A DNA stretch of 33,112 nt from Streptomyces carpinensis (lineage in GTDB: Bacteria > Actinomycetota > Actinomycetes > Streptomycetales > Streptomycetaceae). The stretch lies in contig NZ_MUBM01000338.1 of NCBI RefSeq assembly GCF_002154505.1, positions 1 to 33,112 on the forward strand, read 5' to 3'. Both the position numbers and the translations under genes were made by a program. This document shows positions 22,073-30,752 of the stretch, in pieces. A model generated the notes under the pieces. The model was given only the letters and a program-made list of their open reading frames with translations. It made no database searches and was not told the origin of the DNA. Within the stretch, counting starts at the first letter, position 1. Each line of letters starts with the position of its first letter.

Positions 22073-23030
22073 ATGGTCTTCAGCGACCACCTTGCCGAGT
22101 TGTACGGCCTGCCGGCCTTCACGTTCCCCGAGGACGGCAGCCGCGGCGGACCTGCCGGCGCCCGAGGCGGTGGCCTGGCGCATCACGACCGGGTTCACGG
22201 ACGAGGACGACGGCTGGGAGCAGACCTTCGAGCGGTTCTGCTCGGCGGTGGACACTACCCGGGTGCGCGCCCTGATCGTCGGCGCCTGGGAGTGCGTCTT
22301 CGACTGCGGCCCGGACGACGTGATCGAGGCACTCCTCGCCGCCCGTGACCGGCTGCCCGCCCTGCGGGCGCTGTTCCTCGGCGACATCGTCTTCGAGGAG
22401 TGCGAGCTGTCCTGGATCGTGCAGACCCACGTGACGGGCCTGCTGCGCGGTCTCCCGGCACTGGAGGAGTTCGGCGTGCGCGGTGGCACAGAGCTGGCGT
22501 TCCAAGGGCTGCGTCACGACAACCTTCGCTCGCTGACGGTGCAGACCGGAGGGCTGCCGGCCGGCGTGGTGCGCGGCATCGGCGCGAGCGACCTGCCCGC
22601 CCTGGAACACCTCGACGTGTGGCTGGGCACCTCGTCGTACGGCGCCGACTGCGAACCGGCCGACCTGGAGGGGATCCTGTCCGGCACCCGGCTGCCGCGC
22701 CTGCGCCATCTGGCGCTGCGCAACAGCGAGATCCAGGACGGCGTCGCCACGGCACTCGCCGCCGCCCCCGTGGTGGCCCGCCTGGAGGTGCTCGACCTGT
22801 CGCTCGGCATCCTGAGCGACGAGGGAGCCACCGCCCTCCTCGGCGGCCAGCCGCTGACCCACCTGAAGAAGCTCGACCTGCACCACCACTACATAGGCGA
22901 AGAGCTCCGGCAGCGGATACGGCAGACGCTCGAACCGTCGGGCGTCGAGGTAGACCTCGGCCCCGGCGACGGCGACTCGTACGAGGAGGACGACGGTACG
23001 GTCGTCCGCTACGTCGCGGCGGGCGAGTGA
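22073..23030 (+). CDS. STM4015-family leucine-rich-repeat protein, copy 1, with an apparent frameshift
   Basis: The conserved N-terminus MVFSDHLAELYGLPAFTFPE starts at ATG 22073, but the rest of the protein (PAPEAVAWRITTGF to the end) is in the next frame. One extra base between about 22115 and 22160 explains it. The downstream frame has no credible start, and its only upstream ATG (21978) lies before the promoter. The body has leucine-rich repeats such as LPALEHLDVWLGTSSYGADC, LPRLRHLALRNSEIQD and ARLEVLDLSLGILSDEG, and it ends in RYVAAGE. STM4015 proteins are uncharacterised members of the STM4011-4015 neighbourhood. The frameshift may be a sequencing error, a recent mutation or recoding. 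Copy 2 follows 7 bases downstream. Confidence 0.75.
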
Positions 23031-23037
23031 GCGGGCG

Positions 23038-24057
23038 ATGAGCTACTACCCCTCGCACCTGACCGGCTTCCACGGCCTGCCCGTCCACGACTTCACCCTC
23101 CCGGACCACGACGGCCCCGAGTCCGGCGGCTCCCGGCCCGGCAGCCGCGAAGCCGTCATCCTCGAGCCCGCGGACGGCGCCCGCGGCGCGTCACGCCCGG
23201 CGCCCGGCTCGGTCGCCTGGCGGCTGTCCGCCCTCTGGCAGGAGCTGCCCTTCGACGTCCTGTGGCGCCGGTTCCTCGAGGAGGTGCCCACCGAGGAGGT
23301 CACCGCCCTCGTGGTCGGCGCCTGGTGGGAGGAGTACGACGAGCACGGCATCGACCCGGTCCTGGACGTGATCGTCGCCGAGGCCCACCGGTTCCCCCGG
23401 CTGCGGGCCGTGTTCCTCGCCGACGTGGAGTCCGAGGAGACGGAGATCTCCTGGATCAAGCAGGGCGACGTGACGAAGTTGCTGCGCGCCTGGCCCCGGC
23501 TGGAGGAACTGGCGATCCGTGGCGCCGAGGACCTGGTGGTCGAACCGCTGCGGCACGAGGGCCTGCGCACGCTGCGCGTCGAGTGCGGCGGCCTGCCCCG
23601 CGAGGTGGTGCGGGCGCTCGGCGGCTGCGCGTTCCCGGCCCTGGACCGCCTCGACCTGTGGCTGGGCACCGTCTGGTACGGCGGCGACTGCGCCCGGGAG
23701 GACGTCGACGCACTGCTCGTCTCGCTCGGCGGCCTCCCCCGCCTGCGCCATCTGGGCCTGCGGAACAGCGACATCCAGGACGACATCGCGGCCGCCGTGG
23801 CCGCCGCGCCCGTCGTCGCCGGCCTCCACTCGCTCAACCTGAGCATGGGTGCCCTGGGCGACGACGGCGGTGGCGCGCTGCTCGCCGGGCAGCCGCTGAC
23901 GCATCTGAAGTCGCTCAACCTGAACCACCACTTCATGAGCGAGGCCCTGACAGGACGGTTGAGCGAGACCCTCGCACCGCACGGTGTGGACCTGGCCCTC
24001 GCCCCTGCCCGCCGCCTCCGCCACGCACAGGGACGCTATGTCGCCGTCGGGGAGTGA
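23038..24057 (+). CDS. STM4015-family leucine-rich-repeat protein, copy 2
   Basis: An intact 339-residue paralogue of the preceding gene. It opens with SSYPSHLTGFHGLPVHDF-like sequence (actual start MSYYPSHLTGFHGLPVHDF), then an Asp/Gly/Ser-rich linker and VAWRLSALWQELPFDVLWRR. The repeat body holds WPRLEELAIRGAEDLVVEPL, LDRLDLWLGTVWYGGDCARE, LPRLRHLGLRNSDIQDDIAA and LTHLKSLNLNHHFMSEAL. It ends QGRYVAVGE. The two copies share the HLxxxxGLPxxxF opening and the RYVAxGE ending although the sequence beside each differs, so both termini are probably functional. It is soluble, with no signal peptide. It may be the protein that the operon's enzymes modify or use as a scaffold (inference). Its 3' end overlaps the ATP-grasp gene by 20 bases. 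Confidence 0.85.
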   Translation: MSYYPSHLTGFHGLPVHDFTLPDHDGPESGGSRPGSREAVILEPADGARGASRPAPGSVAWRLSALWQELPFDVLWRRFLEEVPTEEVTALVVGAWWEEYDEHGIDPVLDVIVAEAHRFPRLRAVFLADVESEETEISWIKQGDVTKLLRAWPRLEELAIRGAEDLVVEPLRHEGLRTLRVECGGLPREVVRALGGCAFPALDRLDLWLGTVWYGGDCAREDVDALLVSLGGLPRLRHLGLRNSDIQDDIAAAVAAAPVVAGLHSLNLSMGALGDDGGGALLAGQPLTHLKSLNLNHHFMSEALTGRLSETLAPHGVDLALAPARRLRHAQGRYVAVGE

Positions 24058-25273
24058 GACGCTGCCGCGCTTCACGGTGGTCGGCAACCCCGAGAACCGC
24101 CGGGTCGCGCTGTTCGCCGAGGCGGTGACCGCGGCCGGTCTGCCCGCACCCCGTGTCGTGCCCTGGACGCGCGTACTGAGGGCCGGCCGCACCGAGTTCG
24201 CGCCGGGGGAGATCGTCCGCATCGACTCGCCCGGCGAGAACGCCGACGTGGACCGGTTGCTGCGGGACGTCGACGACCCCACCCGCGTCGAGGGCACGGC
24301 CCGCTGGTACGCGCGTTTCCTGGCCGCCGTGCGCGGCCTGCGGGGAGGGGTGCGCCTGGACGATCCGGACGACCTGGCCGTCCTGTTCGACAAGAGGCGC
24401 TGCCACGCCGTCCTCGGTGCCGCGGACGTACCCGTGCCGTTCTCGCCGACGTCCGCGGCGGCCGGGGCCGCGGTGGACGGCTGGGACGACGTACGGCTGC
24501 TGATGCGCGAGCACCGCATGCCGCGGCTCTTCGTCAAGCTCGCGCACGGCTCCTCGGCGTCCGGCGTGCTCGCCGTCGAGGCGGCGGGCCGGGGCCGCGT
24601 CCGGGCCACCACCTCGGTCGAACTCGCCCCGGACGGACGGCTGTTCAACTCCCTCAGGGTGCGGCGCTATGAGCGGGAGCAGGACATCGCCGCCATCGTC
24701 GACACCCTGGCCCCCGACGGGCTGCACCTGGAACGGTGGCTGCCGAAGGCCTCGCAGCACGGCCGCGTGGCCGACCTGCGCGTGCTCGTGGTAGCCGGGC
24801 GCGCCACCCACGCCGTGGTGCGCACCAGCGCCGGTCCGCTGACGAACCTCCACCTCGGCGGCGCCCGCGGGGACCTCGAGGAGGTACGGCGGGCCGTCGA
24901 GGCGGCGGGTGGGAGCTGGGCGGATGCCCTCGCGGTGTGCGAGCGCGCCGCGGCCTGCTTCCCGCGCACCCTGTGCGTCGGCGTCGACCTGCTGCCGGCC
25001 ATCGGCTGGCGCCGCTTCGCGGTCGGCGAGGTCAACGCCTTCGGTGACCTGCTGCCACGGCTCACCGGCCTGCCGGGCAGCGGAGCCGAAGGCCTGGACA
25101 CCTACGCGGCCCAGGTGGCCGCCGTCCTGTGCGCGCACTCCACGTCGCCGCCCGACGCCCGGCCGGCGACCGCCCCCCACCCCGGCGCGCGGGCCGGCTT
25201 CGCCCGCGACCCTCGGCACAGCTCCGACCCCGGCCCTCGGCACAGAACGGGACCCGACCATGTCATCGCCTGA
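24038..25273 (+). CDS. STM4014-family ATP-grasp-like protein
   Basis: A 411-residue protein of ATP-grasp type: FTVVGNPENRRVALFAEAV opens it, then LFDKRRCHAVLGAADVPVP, RLFVKLAHGSSASGVLAVE (lysine-containing ATP site), DLRVLVVAGRATHAVVRTS and a metal-site end, CVGVDLLPAIGWRRFAVGEV with NAFGD. ATP-grasp enzymes ligate a carboxylate to an amine or another nucleophile. The STM4014 substrate is unknown. ATG 24038 starts inside the end of the second LRR gene, so translation is coupled. About 40 disordered residues rich in Pro/Arg/His follow the conserved fold. Confidence 0.85.
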   Translation: MSPSGSETLPRFTVVGNPENRRVALFAEAVTAAGLPAPRVVPWTRVLRAGRTEFAPGEIVRIDSPGENADVDRLLRDVDDPTRVEGTARWYARFLAAVRGLRGGVRLDDPDDLAVLFDKRRCHAVLGAADVPVPFSPTSAAAGAAVDGWDDVRLLMREHRMPRLFVKLAHGSSASGVLAVEAAGRGRVRATTSVELAPDGRLFNSLRVRRYEREQDIAAIVDTLAPDGLHLERWLPKASQHGRVADLRVLVVAGRATHAVVRTSAGPLTNLHLGGARGDLEEVRRAVEAAGGSWADALAVCERAAACFPRTLCVGVDLLPAIGWRRFAVGEVNAFGDLLPRLTGLPGSGAEGLDTYAAQVAAVLCAHSTSPPDARPATAPHPGARAGFARDPRHSSDPGPRHRTGPDHVIA

Positions 25274-26264
25274 CCCGACGCCCGCGCCCCACGACGTGCC
25301 CCGGTGCCGTGTCACCGCCGCGCAGGCCGCGGCGCCCGGCGATCCGGACATGAACGAGATCGTCGGCAGCCACGACCTGCTGCTCGTCACCCTGGACACC
25401 CTGCGGTACGACGTCGCCGCCGAGCTCGCGGCGGCCGGCCGCATCCCGCACCTGGCCCGGCACCTGCCCGGCGGACACTGGGAGCGCAGGCACGCCCCGG
25501 GCAGCTTCACCTACGCCTCCCACCAGGCCATCTTCGCCGGGTTCCTGCCGACGCCGGCCGCCCCCGGCCCGCACCCGCGCCTGTTCGCGGCGAGCTTCGC
25601 CGGCAGCGAGACGACGGCGGACGGCACCTGGGTCTACGACACCCCCGACCTCGTCGCCGGCCTCGCCCGGGCGGGCTACCACACGGTGTGCGTCGGGGGA
25701 GTGGGCTTCTTCAACAAGCAGGGCCCGCTCGGCTCGGTGCTGCCCGGGCTGTTCCACGAGTCGCACTGGGAGCCCGGATTCGGGGTCGCCTCGCCCACCT
25801 CGTTCGAGGAGCAGGTGGCCCGTGCCGAACGTGTGGTGCGCCGAGTGCCCGCCCAGAAGAAGCTGTTCCTCTTCGTCAACGTCTCGGCCCTGCATCAGCC
25901 GAACTGGTTCCACCTGCCCGGTGCCACGCGCGAGGCGGGCGACACCCGCGAGACGCACGCCGCCGCCCTGGAGTACGTGGACCGGCACATCGGCCGGCTG
26001 TTCGCCGCCGCGAGCAGCAGACGCCGCTGCTTCGCCATCGTCTGTTCCGACCACGGCACGGCGTACGGGGACGACGGCTACACCGGGCACCGCCTGGGCC
26101 ACGAGTCCGTGTGGACGGTCCCGTACGCCCACTTCTTCCTAGAAGCCGAAGCCCAAGCCGAACCCGAGGCGGAAGCCGAAACCGAAGCCGAGACCGAAGC
26201 CGAGTCCGAGACCCGAACCCCGGCCCGAGCCCGGGCCGACGCCGCAGCGGGAGCCGCCCGATGA
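25260..26264 (+). CDS. STM4013/SEN3800-family alkaline-phosphatase-superfamily hydrolase
   Basis: A 334-residue sulfatase/phosphatase-fold protein. Asp46 and the probable nucleophile Thr47 are in LLLVTLDTLRYDV, and the second metal site is in CSDHGTAYGDDGYTGHRLGH. Enzymes of this fold hydrolyse or transfer phosphate or sulfate esters. The cysteine of formylglycine sulfatases is absent, so a Thr-based phospho-transfer mechanism is more likely. There is no signal peptide, so it acts in the cytoplasm with its neighbours. ATG 25260 overlaps the previous gene, and ATG 25350 (MNEIVGSHDLLL) is a possible shorter start. The C-terminus is an acidic Glu/Ala repeat of about 30 residues (26143-26220) followed by an Arg/Ala tail. 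Confidence 0.85.
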   Translation: MSSPDPTPAPHDVPRCRVTAAQAAAPGDPDMNEIVGSHDLLLVTLDTLRYDVAAELAAAGRIPHLARHLPGGHWERRHAPGSFTYASHQAIFAGFLPTPAAPGPHPRLFAASFAGSETTADGTWVYDTPDLVAGLARAGYHTVCVGGVGFFNKQGPLGSVLPGLFHESHWEPGFGVASPTSFEEQVARAERVVRRVPAQKKLFLFVNVSALHQPNWFHLPGATREAGDTRETHAAALEYVDRHIGRLFAAASSRRRCFAIVCSDHGTAYGDDGYTGHRLGHESVWTVPYAHFFLEAEAQAEPEAEAETEAETEAESETRTPARARADAAAGAAR

Positions 26265-27643
26265 CCACCGTGACCCGCCTCCGGCCCACCGGGAGCGCGA
26301 CCACCCCACAGGGCCCGTACCAGAGCCCCTACCAGAGCTACGTCTACGCCTACCCGCACAAGACCGCCTACCGCCGTCTGCCCGACCGTCCCGCGCTGCG
26401 GTCCCTGTGGGCGGCCGAGCCCAAGGACGCCCTCTCGCTCTATCTGCACATCCCGTTCTGCGAGGTGCGCTGCGGGTTCTGCAACCTCTTCACCCGCGTC
26501 GGCGCCCCGGACGGGCTGACCGGCGCCTACCTGGACGCCCTGGACCGCCAGGCGGCCACCGTGCGCGACGCGCTCGGCGATGCCGAAGAGGTCCGGTTCG
26601 CGACCGCGGCCTTCGGCGGCGGCACCCCCACCTTCCTCACCGCCGCCGAACTCGAGCGGCTCTGCGACATCGCCGAACACCGCATGGGCGCCGATCTGCG
26701 GGCCGTCCCGCTGTCGGTGGAGGCCTCGCCCGCCACGGCCACCGCCGACCGCCTGGAGGTCCTGGCCGCACGCGGCGCGACCCGGCTCAGCCTGGGCGTG
26801 CAGAGCTTCGACGACACCGAGGCCCGGGCCGCCGTACGCCCCCAGCGCCGCGCGGACGTCGAGGCGGCCCTCGGCCGCGTCCGCGACGCGCGCATACCCG
26901 TCCTCAACATCGACCTGATCTACGGCATCGACGGCCAGACGGAGGCCAGTTGGCTGAGCTCCCTGGACGCGGCCCTGGCCTGGCGGCCCGAGGAGCTCTA
27001 TCTCTACCCCCTCTACGTCCGCCCCCTGACCGGCCTCGGCCGGCGCGCCGGGGGCCCCGACCCGGCCTGGGACGAGCAGCGCCTGCGCCTGTACCGCCTC
27101 GGCCGCGACCACCTCCTCGCACACGGCTACGCGCAGCAGTCCATGCGCATGTTCCGCCGCGCCGACGCACCCCCACAGGGCGCGGACGACTACGCCTGCC
27201 AGACCGACGGCATGATCGGCCTCGGCTGCGGCGCCCGCTCGTACACCGCCGGCCTGCACTACTCCTTCGACTACGCCGTCGGCATGCACGAGATCCGTTC
27301 GATCATCGACGACTACGTGGCCCGTCCCGCCGCCGACTTCGCGCACGCCGAGTACGGCCGCCGCATCGACGCCGACGAGTCCCGCCGCCGTCACCTGCTC
27401 CAGTCCCTGCTGCAGGCCGACGGCCTCGACGTGGCCGACTACGGGGCCCGTTTCGGCCGCCCGCCCAGGGACGACTTCGGAGCCGAGCTGGGGCGGTTCG
27501 CCGACCGGGGCTGGCTGACCGACGACGGCACGGACACGGTGCTGCGCCTGACACCGGAGGGCCTGGCCCACTCCGACGCCGTCGGGCCCGAGCTGTTCTC
27601 GCCCGCCGTACGGGTGGCGATGGCCGCCTACGAGCGGAAGTGA
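26261..27643 (+). CDS. STM4012-family radical SAM protein (HemN-like)
   Basis: A 460-residue radical SAM enzyme. The 4Fe-4S motif is HIPFCEVRCGFCNLF with Cys67, Cys71 and Cys74, and FGGGTPTFL, LSVEASPATA, RLSLGVQSFDD and NIDLIYGIDGQT are the HemN/HemW-type core. A winged C-terminal region (LGRFADRGWL, TPEGLAHSD) resembles the HemN C-terminal domain. The Tyr-rich opening (PYQSPYQSYVYAYPHKTAYR) is a family feature. The reaction is unknown. HemN-like enzymes include heme chaperones, coproporphyrinogen dehydrogenases and methyltransferases. It starts at an ATGA overlap and ends at a GTGA overlap with the next radical SAM gene. Confidence 0.88.
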   Translation: MTTVTRLRPTGSATTPQGPYQSPYQSYVYAYPHKTAYRRLPDRPALRSLWAAEPKDALSLYLHIPFCEVRCGFCNLFTRVGAPDGLTGAYLDALDRQAATVRDALGDAEEVRFATAAFGGGTPTFLTAAELERLCDIAEHRMGADLRAVPLSVEASPATATADRLEVLAARGATRLSLGVQSFDDTEARAAVRPQRRADVEAALGRVRDARIPVLNIDLIYGIDGQTEASWLSSLDAALAWRPEELYLYPLYVRPLTGLGRRAGGPDPAWDEQRLRLYRLGRDHLLAHGYAQQSMRMFRRADAPPQGADDYACQTDGMIGLGCGARSYTAGLHYSFDYAVGMHEIRSIIDDYVARPAADFAHAEYGRRIDADESRRRHLLQSLLQADGLDVADYGARFGRPPRDDFGAELGRFADRGWLTDDGTDTVLRLTPEGLAHSDAVGPELFSPAVRVAMAAYERK

Positions 27644-28491
27644 GCGCCGGCGTGGACCTCACCATCCTCTACCGCGGCCCCCTCGCCTCCTGCGACTACG
27701 ACTGCCCGTACTGCCCGTTCGCCAAGCGGCGCGACAGCCGGGAGCAGTTGCGCGCGGACCGGGAGTGCCTCGAACGGTTCGCCGGGTGGGCCGCGGACCA
27801 GACCGGTGACCGGCTGTCCGTCCTGTTCACCCCCTGGGGGGAGGGGCTGGTCCGCTCCTGGTACCGGCGCACCCTGACCGAGCTGTCGCACCTGCCGCAC
27901 GTGAGCCGCGTGGCCATCCAGACGAACCTGAGCTGCCGTACCGACTGGCTCGCCGACGCCGACCTCGACACTCTGGCCCTGTGGTGCACCTACCACCCCG
28001 GACAGACCCCGTACGACCGCTTTCTGGCCAAGTGCCGTGACATGGCGCGCCGAGGGGTGCGCTTCAGCGTCGGCGTCGTCGGCCTGCCCGAACACCTGCC
28101 ACACGCCCGCCGGCTGCGCGCCGACCTGCCCGAACACGTCTACCTGTGGGTCAACGCGGCCGAGGGCCACACCTACGACGACGCCCAGGCCGCGCTGTGG
28201 ACCGCCCTGGACCCGCTCTTCCCCTACAGCCGCCACCCCCACGCCAGCGCCGGACTGCCCTGCCGCACGGGCGAGTCCGTCGTCTCCGTCGACGGCGACG
28301 GAACCGTCCGCCGCTGCCACTTCGTCCGCGCCGAACTGGGCAACCTCTACGACGGCTCCTACCGGACGGCGCTGCGCCCCCGCCCGTGCCCCCTCGCCGT
28401 CTGCGACTGCCACATCGGCTACGTCCACCTCGAAACCCTGCCCCTGTACGACGCGTTCGCGGGCGGCGTCCTGGAGCGGGTGCCCGCATAG
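27640..28491 (+). CDS. STM4011-family radical SAM protein
   Basis: A compact 283-residue radical SAM enzyme. The cluster motif CDYDCPYCPFAKRRD gives Cys18, Cys22 and Cys25 very near the N-terminus. A second cysteine set (Cys208, Cys226, Cys250, Cys255, Cys257; GTVRRCHFVRAELGNL and CPLAVCDCHIG) resembles a SPASM/twitch auxiliary cluster, as in peptide-modifying radical SAM enzymes. It starts at GTG 27640, overlapping the STM4012 stop. It closes the operon. No terminator was recognised in the 142 bases before the phospholipase gene. Two radical SAM enzymes with an ATP-grasp and a hydrolase suggest a biosynthetic or protein-modifying pathway. Confidence 0.88.
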   Translation: MSAGVDLTILYRGPLASCDYDCPYCPFAKRRDSREQLRADRECLERFAGWAADQTGDRLSVLFTPWGEGLVRSWYRRTLTELSHLPHVSRVAIQTNLSCRTDWLADADLDTLALWCTYHPGQTPYDRFLAKCRDMARRGVRFSVGVVGLPEHLPHARRLRADLPEHVYLWVNAAEGHTYDDAQAALWTALDPLFPYSRHPHASAGLPCRTGESVVSVDGDGTVRRCHFVRAELGNLYDGSYRTALRPRPCPLAVCDCHIGYVHLETLPLYDAFAGGVLERVPA

Positions 28492-28633
28492 GAGCTGACG
28501 CCGCGCGTACTTGCTCCTTTCACACGGGCGACATCGCACCCTTCCCTCACGTTCGGTGCTCTTGGAACACTCGCTCCGCGCGCATTCCGTTCCTTCCGGC
28601 CATCCGCACGTCAGGATGAGAGGACTCACACCC

Positions 28634-30700
28634 ATGCCCTCGCCCATGCCCGAAGTCAACCGGCGCCGCTTCCTGCAGATCGCGGGTGCCACCACCGCGT
28701 TTACCGCGCTCTCCAGCAGCATCCAGCGTGCCGCCGCGCTGCCCGCCAACCGTCGCACGGGGTCGATCGAGGACGTCGAGCACATCGTCGTCCTCATGCA
28801 GGAGAACCGTTCGTTCGACCACTACTTCGGCACGCTCAGAGGCGTCCGCGGCTTCGGCGACCCGCGTCCGGTCACCTTCGAGAACGGCAGAAGCGTCTGG
28901 CACCAGACCGACGGCGGGGGCAAGGAGATCCTGCCCTTCCACCCCGACGCGGACGACCTGGGCCTGGCCTTCATCCAGGACCTCCCGCACGGCTGGAACG
29001 ACGGACACGCAGCCTTCGACAAGGGCCGCTACGGCAAGTGGGTACCGTCCAAGGGCACCACGACGATGGCGTACCTGACCCGCGACGACATCCCGTTCCA
29101 CTACGCGCTCGCCGACGCCTTCACCATCTGCGACGCCTACCACTGCTCGTTCATCGGCTCCACCGACCCCAACCGCTACTACATGTGGACGGGCTACACC
29201 GGCAACGACGGCCAGGGCGGCGGCCCGGTCCTCGGCAACGACGAGGCGGGGTACGGCTGGACGACGTATCCGGAGCGCCTGGAGAAGGCGGGCGTGTCCT
29301 GGAAGATCTACCAGGACGTCGGCGACGGCCTCGACGCGGCCGGCGGCTGGGGCTGGATCCAGGACGCCTACCGCGGCAACTACGGCGACAACTCCCTGCT
29401 GTACTTCGACCAGTACCGCAACGCCAAGCCCGGCGAGCCCCTGTACGACAAGGCCCGTACCGGCACCGACGCACGCAAGGGCGAGGGGTTCTTCGACCGG
29501 TTGAAGGCCGACGTCAAGGGCGGAAAGCTGCCGAAGATCTCCTGGATCGTCGCCCCCGAGGCCTTCACCGAGCACCCCAACTGGCCCGCCAACTACGGCG
29601 CCTGGTACATCTCCCAGGTCATCGACGCGCTCACCAGCGCCCCGGAGGTGTGGGCGAAGACCGCCCTGTTCATCACCTACGACGAGAACGACGGCTTCTT
29701 CGACCATCTGGTCCCGCCCTTCCCGCCCGCCTCCGCGGACCAGGGCAGGTCCACGGTCGACGCCGGCCCGGACCTGTTCAAGGGTGACGCCGGTCATGTC
29801 GCCGGGCCCTACGGGCTCGGCCAGCGCGTGCCGATGCTCGTCGTCTCGCCCTGGAGCAAGGGCGGGTACGTCTGCTCGGAGACCCTCGACCACACCTCGA
29901 TCATCCGGTTCATGGAGCGCCGCTTCGGGGTCCACGAGCCCAACATCTCGCCCTGGCGGCGCGCGATCTGCGGCGACCTGACCGCCGCCTTCGACTTCTC
30001 CCGCGAGGACACCCGCCCGGTCACCCTGCCCGACACCACCGGCTACGAGCCGCCCGACCACGACCGCCACCCCGACTACGTGCCGACCCCGCCCGCCCAC
30101 GGCGTCCTGCCCCGGCAGGAGCGCGGCCGGCGGCCGACCCGGCCCCTGAAGTACGCCCCCCAGGTCGACGGTACGGCGGACCCGGCGGCCGGGAAGTTCA
30201 CCCTGACCTTCGCCTCCGGCGCGCAGGCCGGGGCAGCCTTCCTGGTCACCTCCGGCAACCGCACCGACGGCCCCTGGACGTACACCACCGAGGCCGGCAG
30301 GACCGTCTCCGACACCTGGAACTCGGCGTACTCCGGCGGCACCCACGACCTGACCGTGCACGGCCCGAACGGCTTCCTGCGGGTCTTCAAGGGACCCGGC
30401 AGGGCGGCGGGTCCGGAGGTCACCGCACGGCACGTCGGCGACGACGTCGAGCTGACCTTCACCAACAAGGGCACGGGGACGGTGCGGTTGAAGGTGACCA
30501 GCGGCTACGGCGGGAGCCCTGAGGCGGTGGGCGTGCGGCCGGGCGCCACGGTGCGCCGTCGCTACGACCTCGCGGGGAGCGGGCGTTGGTACGACCTCAC
30601 CGTCACCTCCGAGGCGGATGCGGCGTTTCTGCGACGGTTCGCCGGACATGTCGAGAACGGGCGCCCGGGTGTGAGCGATCCGGCGCTCGCGACCGGCTGA
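28634..30700 (+). CDS. Secreted phosphocholine-specific phospholipase C (Tat substrate)
   Basis: A 688-residue exported enzyme that cleaves phosphatidylcholine or similar lipids to diacylglycerol and phosphocholine. A twin-arginine signal (NRRRFLQIAGATTAFTALS) leads. The catalytic phosphoesterase domain has HIVVLMQENRSFDHYFGTLR, GSTDPNRYYMWTGYTG, EHPNWPANYGAWY and LFITYDENDGFFDHLVPP. The last 190 or so residues form two repeats of the C-terminal domain of this family (FTLTFASGAQAGAAF and VELTFTNKGTGTVRLKVTSG). The length is normal. ATG 28634 is preferred because AGAGGA lies 9 bases upstream, and ATG 28617 and 28646 are also in frame. In streptomycetes such genes are often phosphate-regulated, but I saw no clear PHO box here. 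Confidence 0.92.
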   Translation: MPSPMPEVNRRRFLQIAGATTAFTALSSSIQRAAALPANRRTGSIEDVEHIVVLMQENRSFDHYFGTLRGVRGFGDPRPVTFENGRSVWHQTDGGGKEILPFHPDADDLGLAFIQDLPHGWNDGHAAFDKGRYGKWVPSKGTTTMAYLTRDDIPFHYALADAFTICDAYHCSFIGSTDPNRYYMWTGYTGNDGQGGGPVLGNDEAGYGWTTYPERLEKAGVSWKIYQDVGDGLDAAGGWGWIQDAYRGNYGDNSLLYFDQYRNAKPGEPLYDKARTGTDARKGEGFFDRLKADVKGGKLPKISWIVAPEAFTEHPNWPANYGAWYISQVIDALTSAPEVWAKTALFITYDENDGFFDHLVPPFPPASADQGRSTVDAGPDLFKGDAGHVAGPYGLGQRVPMLVVSPWSKGGYVCSETLDHTSIIRFMERRFGVHEPNISPWRRAICGDLTAAFDFSREDTRPVTLPDTTGYEPPDHDRHPDYVPTPPAHGVLPRQERGRRPTRPLKYAPQVDGTADPAAGKFTLTFASGAQAGAAFLVTSGNRTDGPWTYTTEAGRTVSDTWNSAYSGGTHDLTVHGPNGFLRVFKGPGRAAGPEVTARHVGDDVELTFTNKGTGTVRLKVTSGYGGSPEAVGVRPGATVRRRYDLAGSGRWYDLTVTSEADAAFLRRFAGHVENGRPGVSDPALATG

Positions 30701-30717
30701 CGGCAGGCGGACAGCGG

Positions 30718-30745
30718 TTGCTTTCCGGACGGCTCGCGGTAGTGT
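30718..30745 (+). promoter_or_regulatory. Promoter giving a probable leaderless mRNA
   Basis: TTGCTT (30718-30723), a 16-base spacer and TAGTGT (30740-30745), then 7 bases to the GTG start at 30753. No ribosome-binding site is visible, so transcription probably begins at the start codon. Confidence 0.55.
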
Positions 30746-30752
30746 CACCCCG

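Noticed and set aside
28492..28633. PHO box or precursor-peptide gene between STM4011-type and phospholipase genes
   Set aside because: No pair of GTTCACC-like repeats and no small frame with a ribosome site and host-like codon use could be supported.
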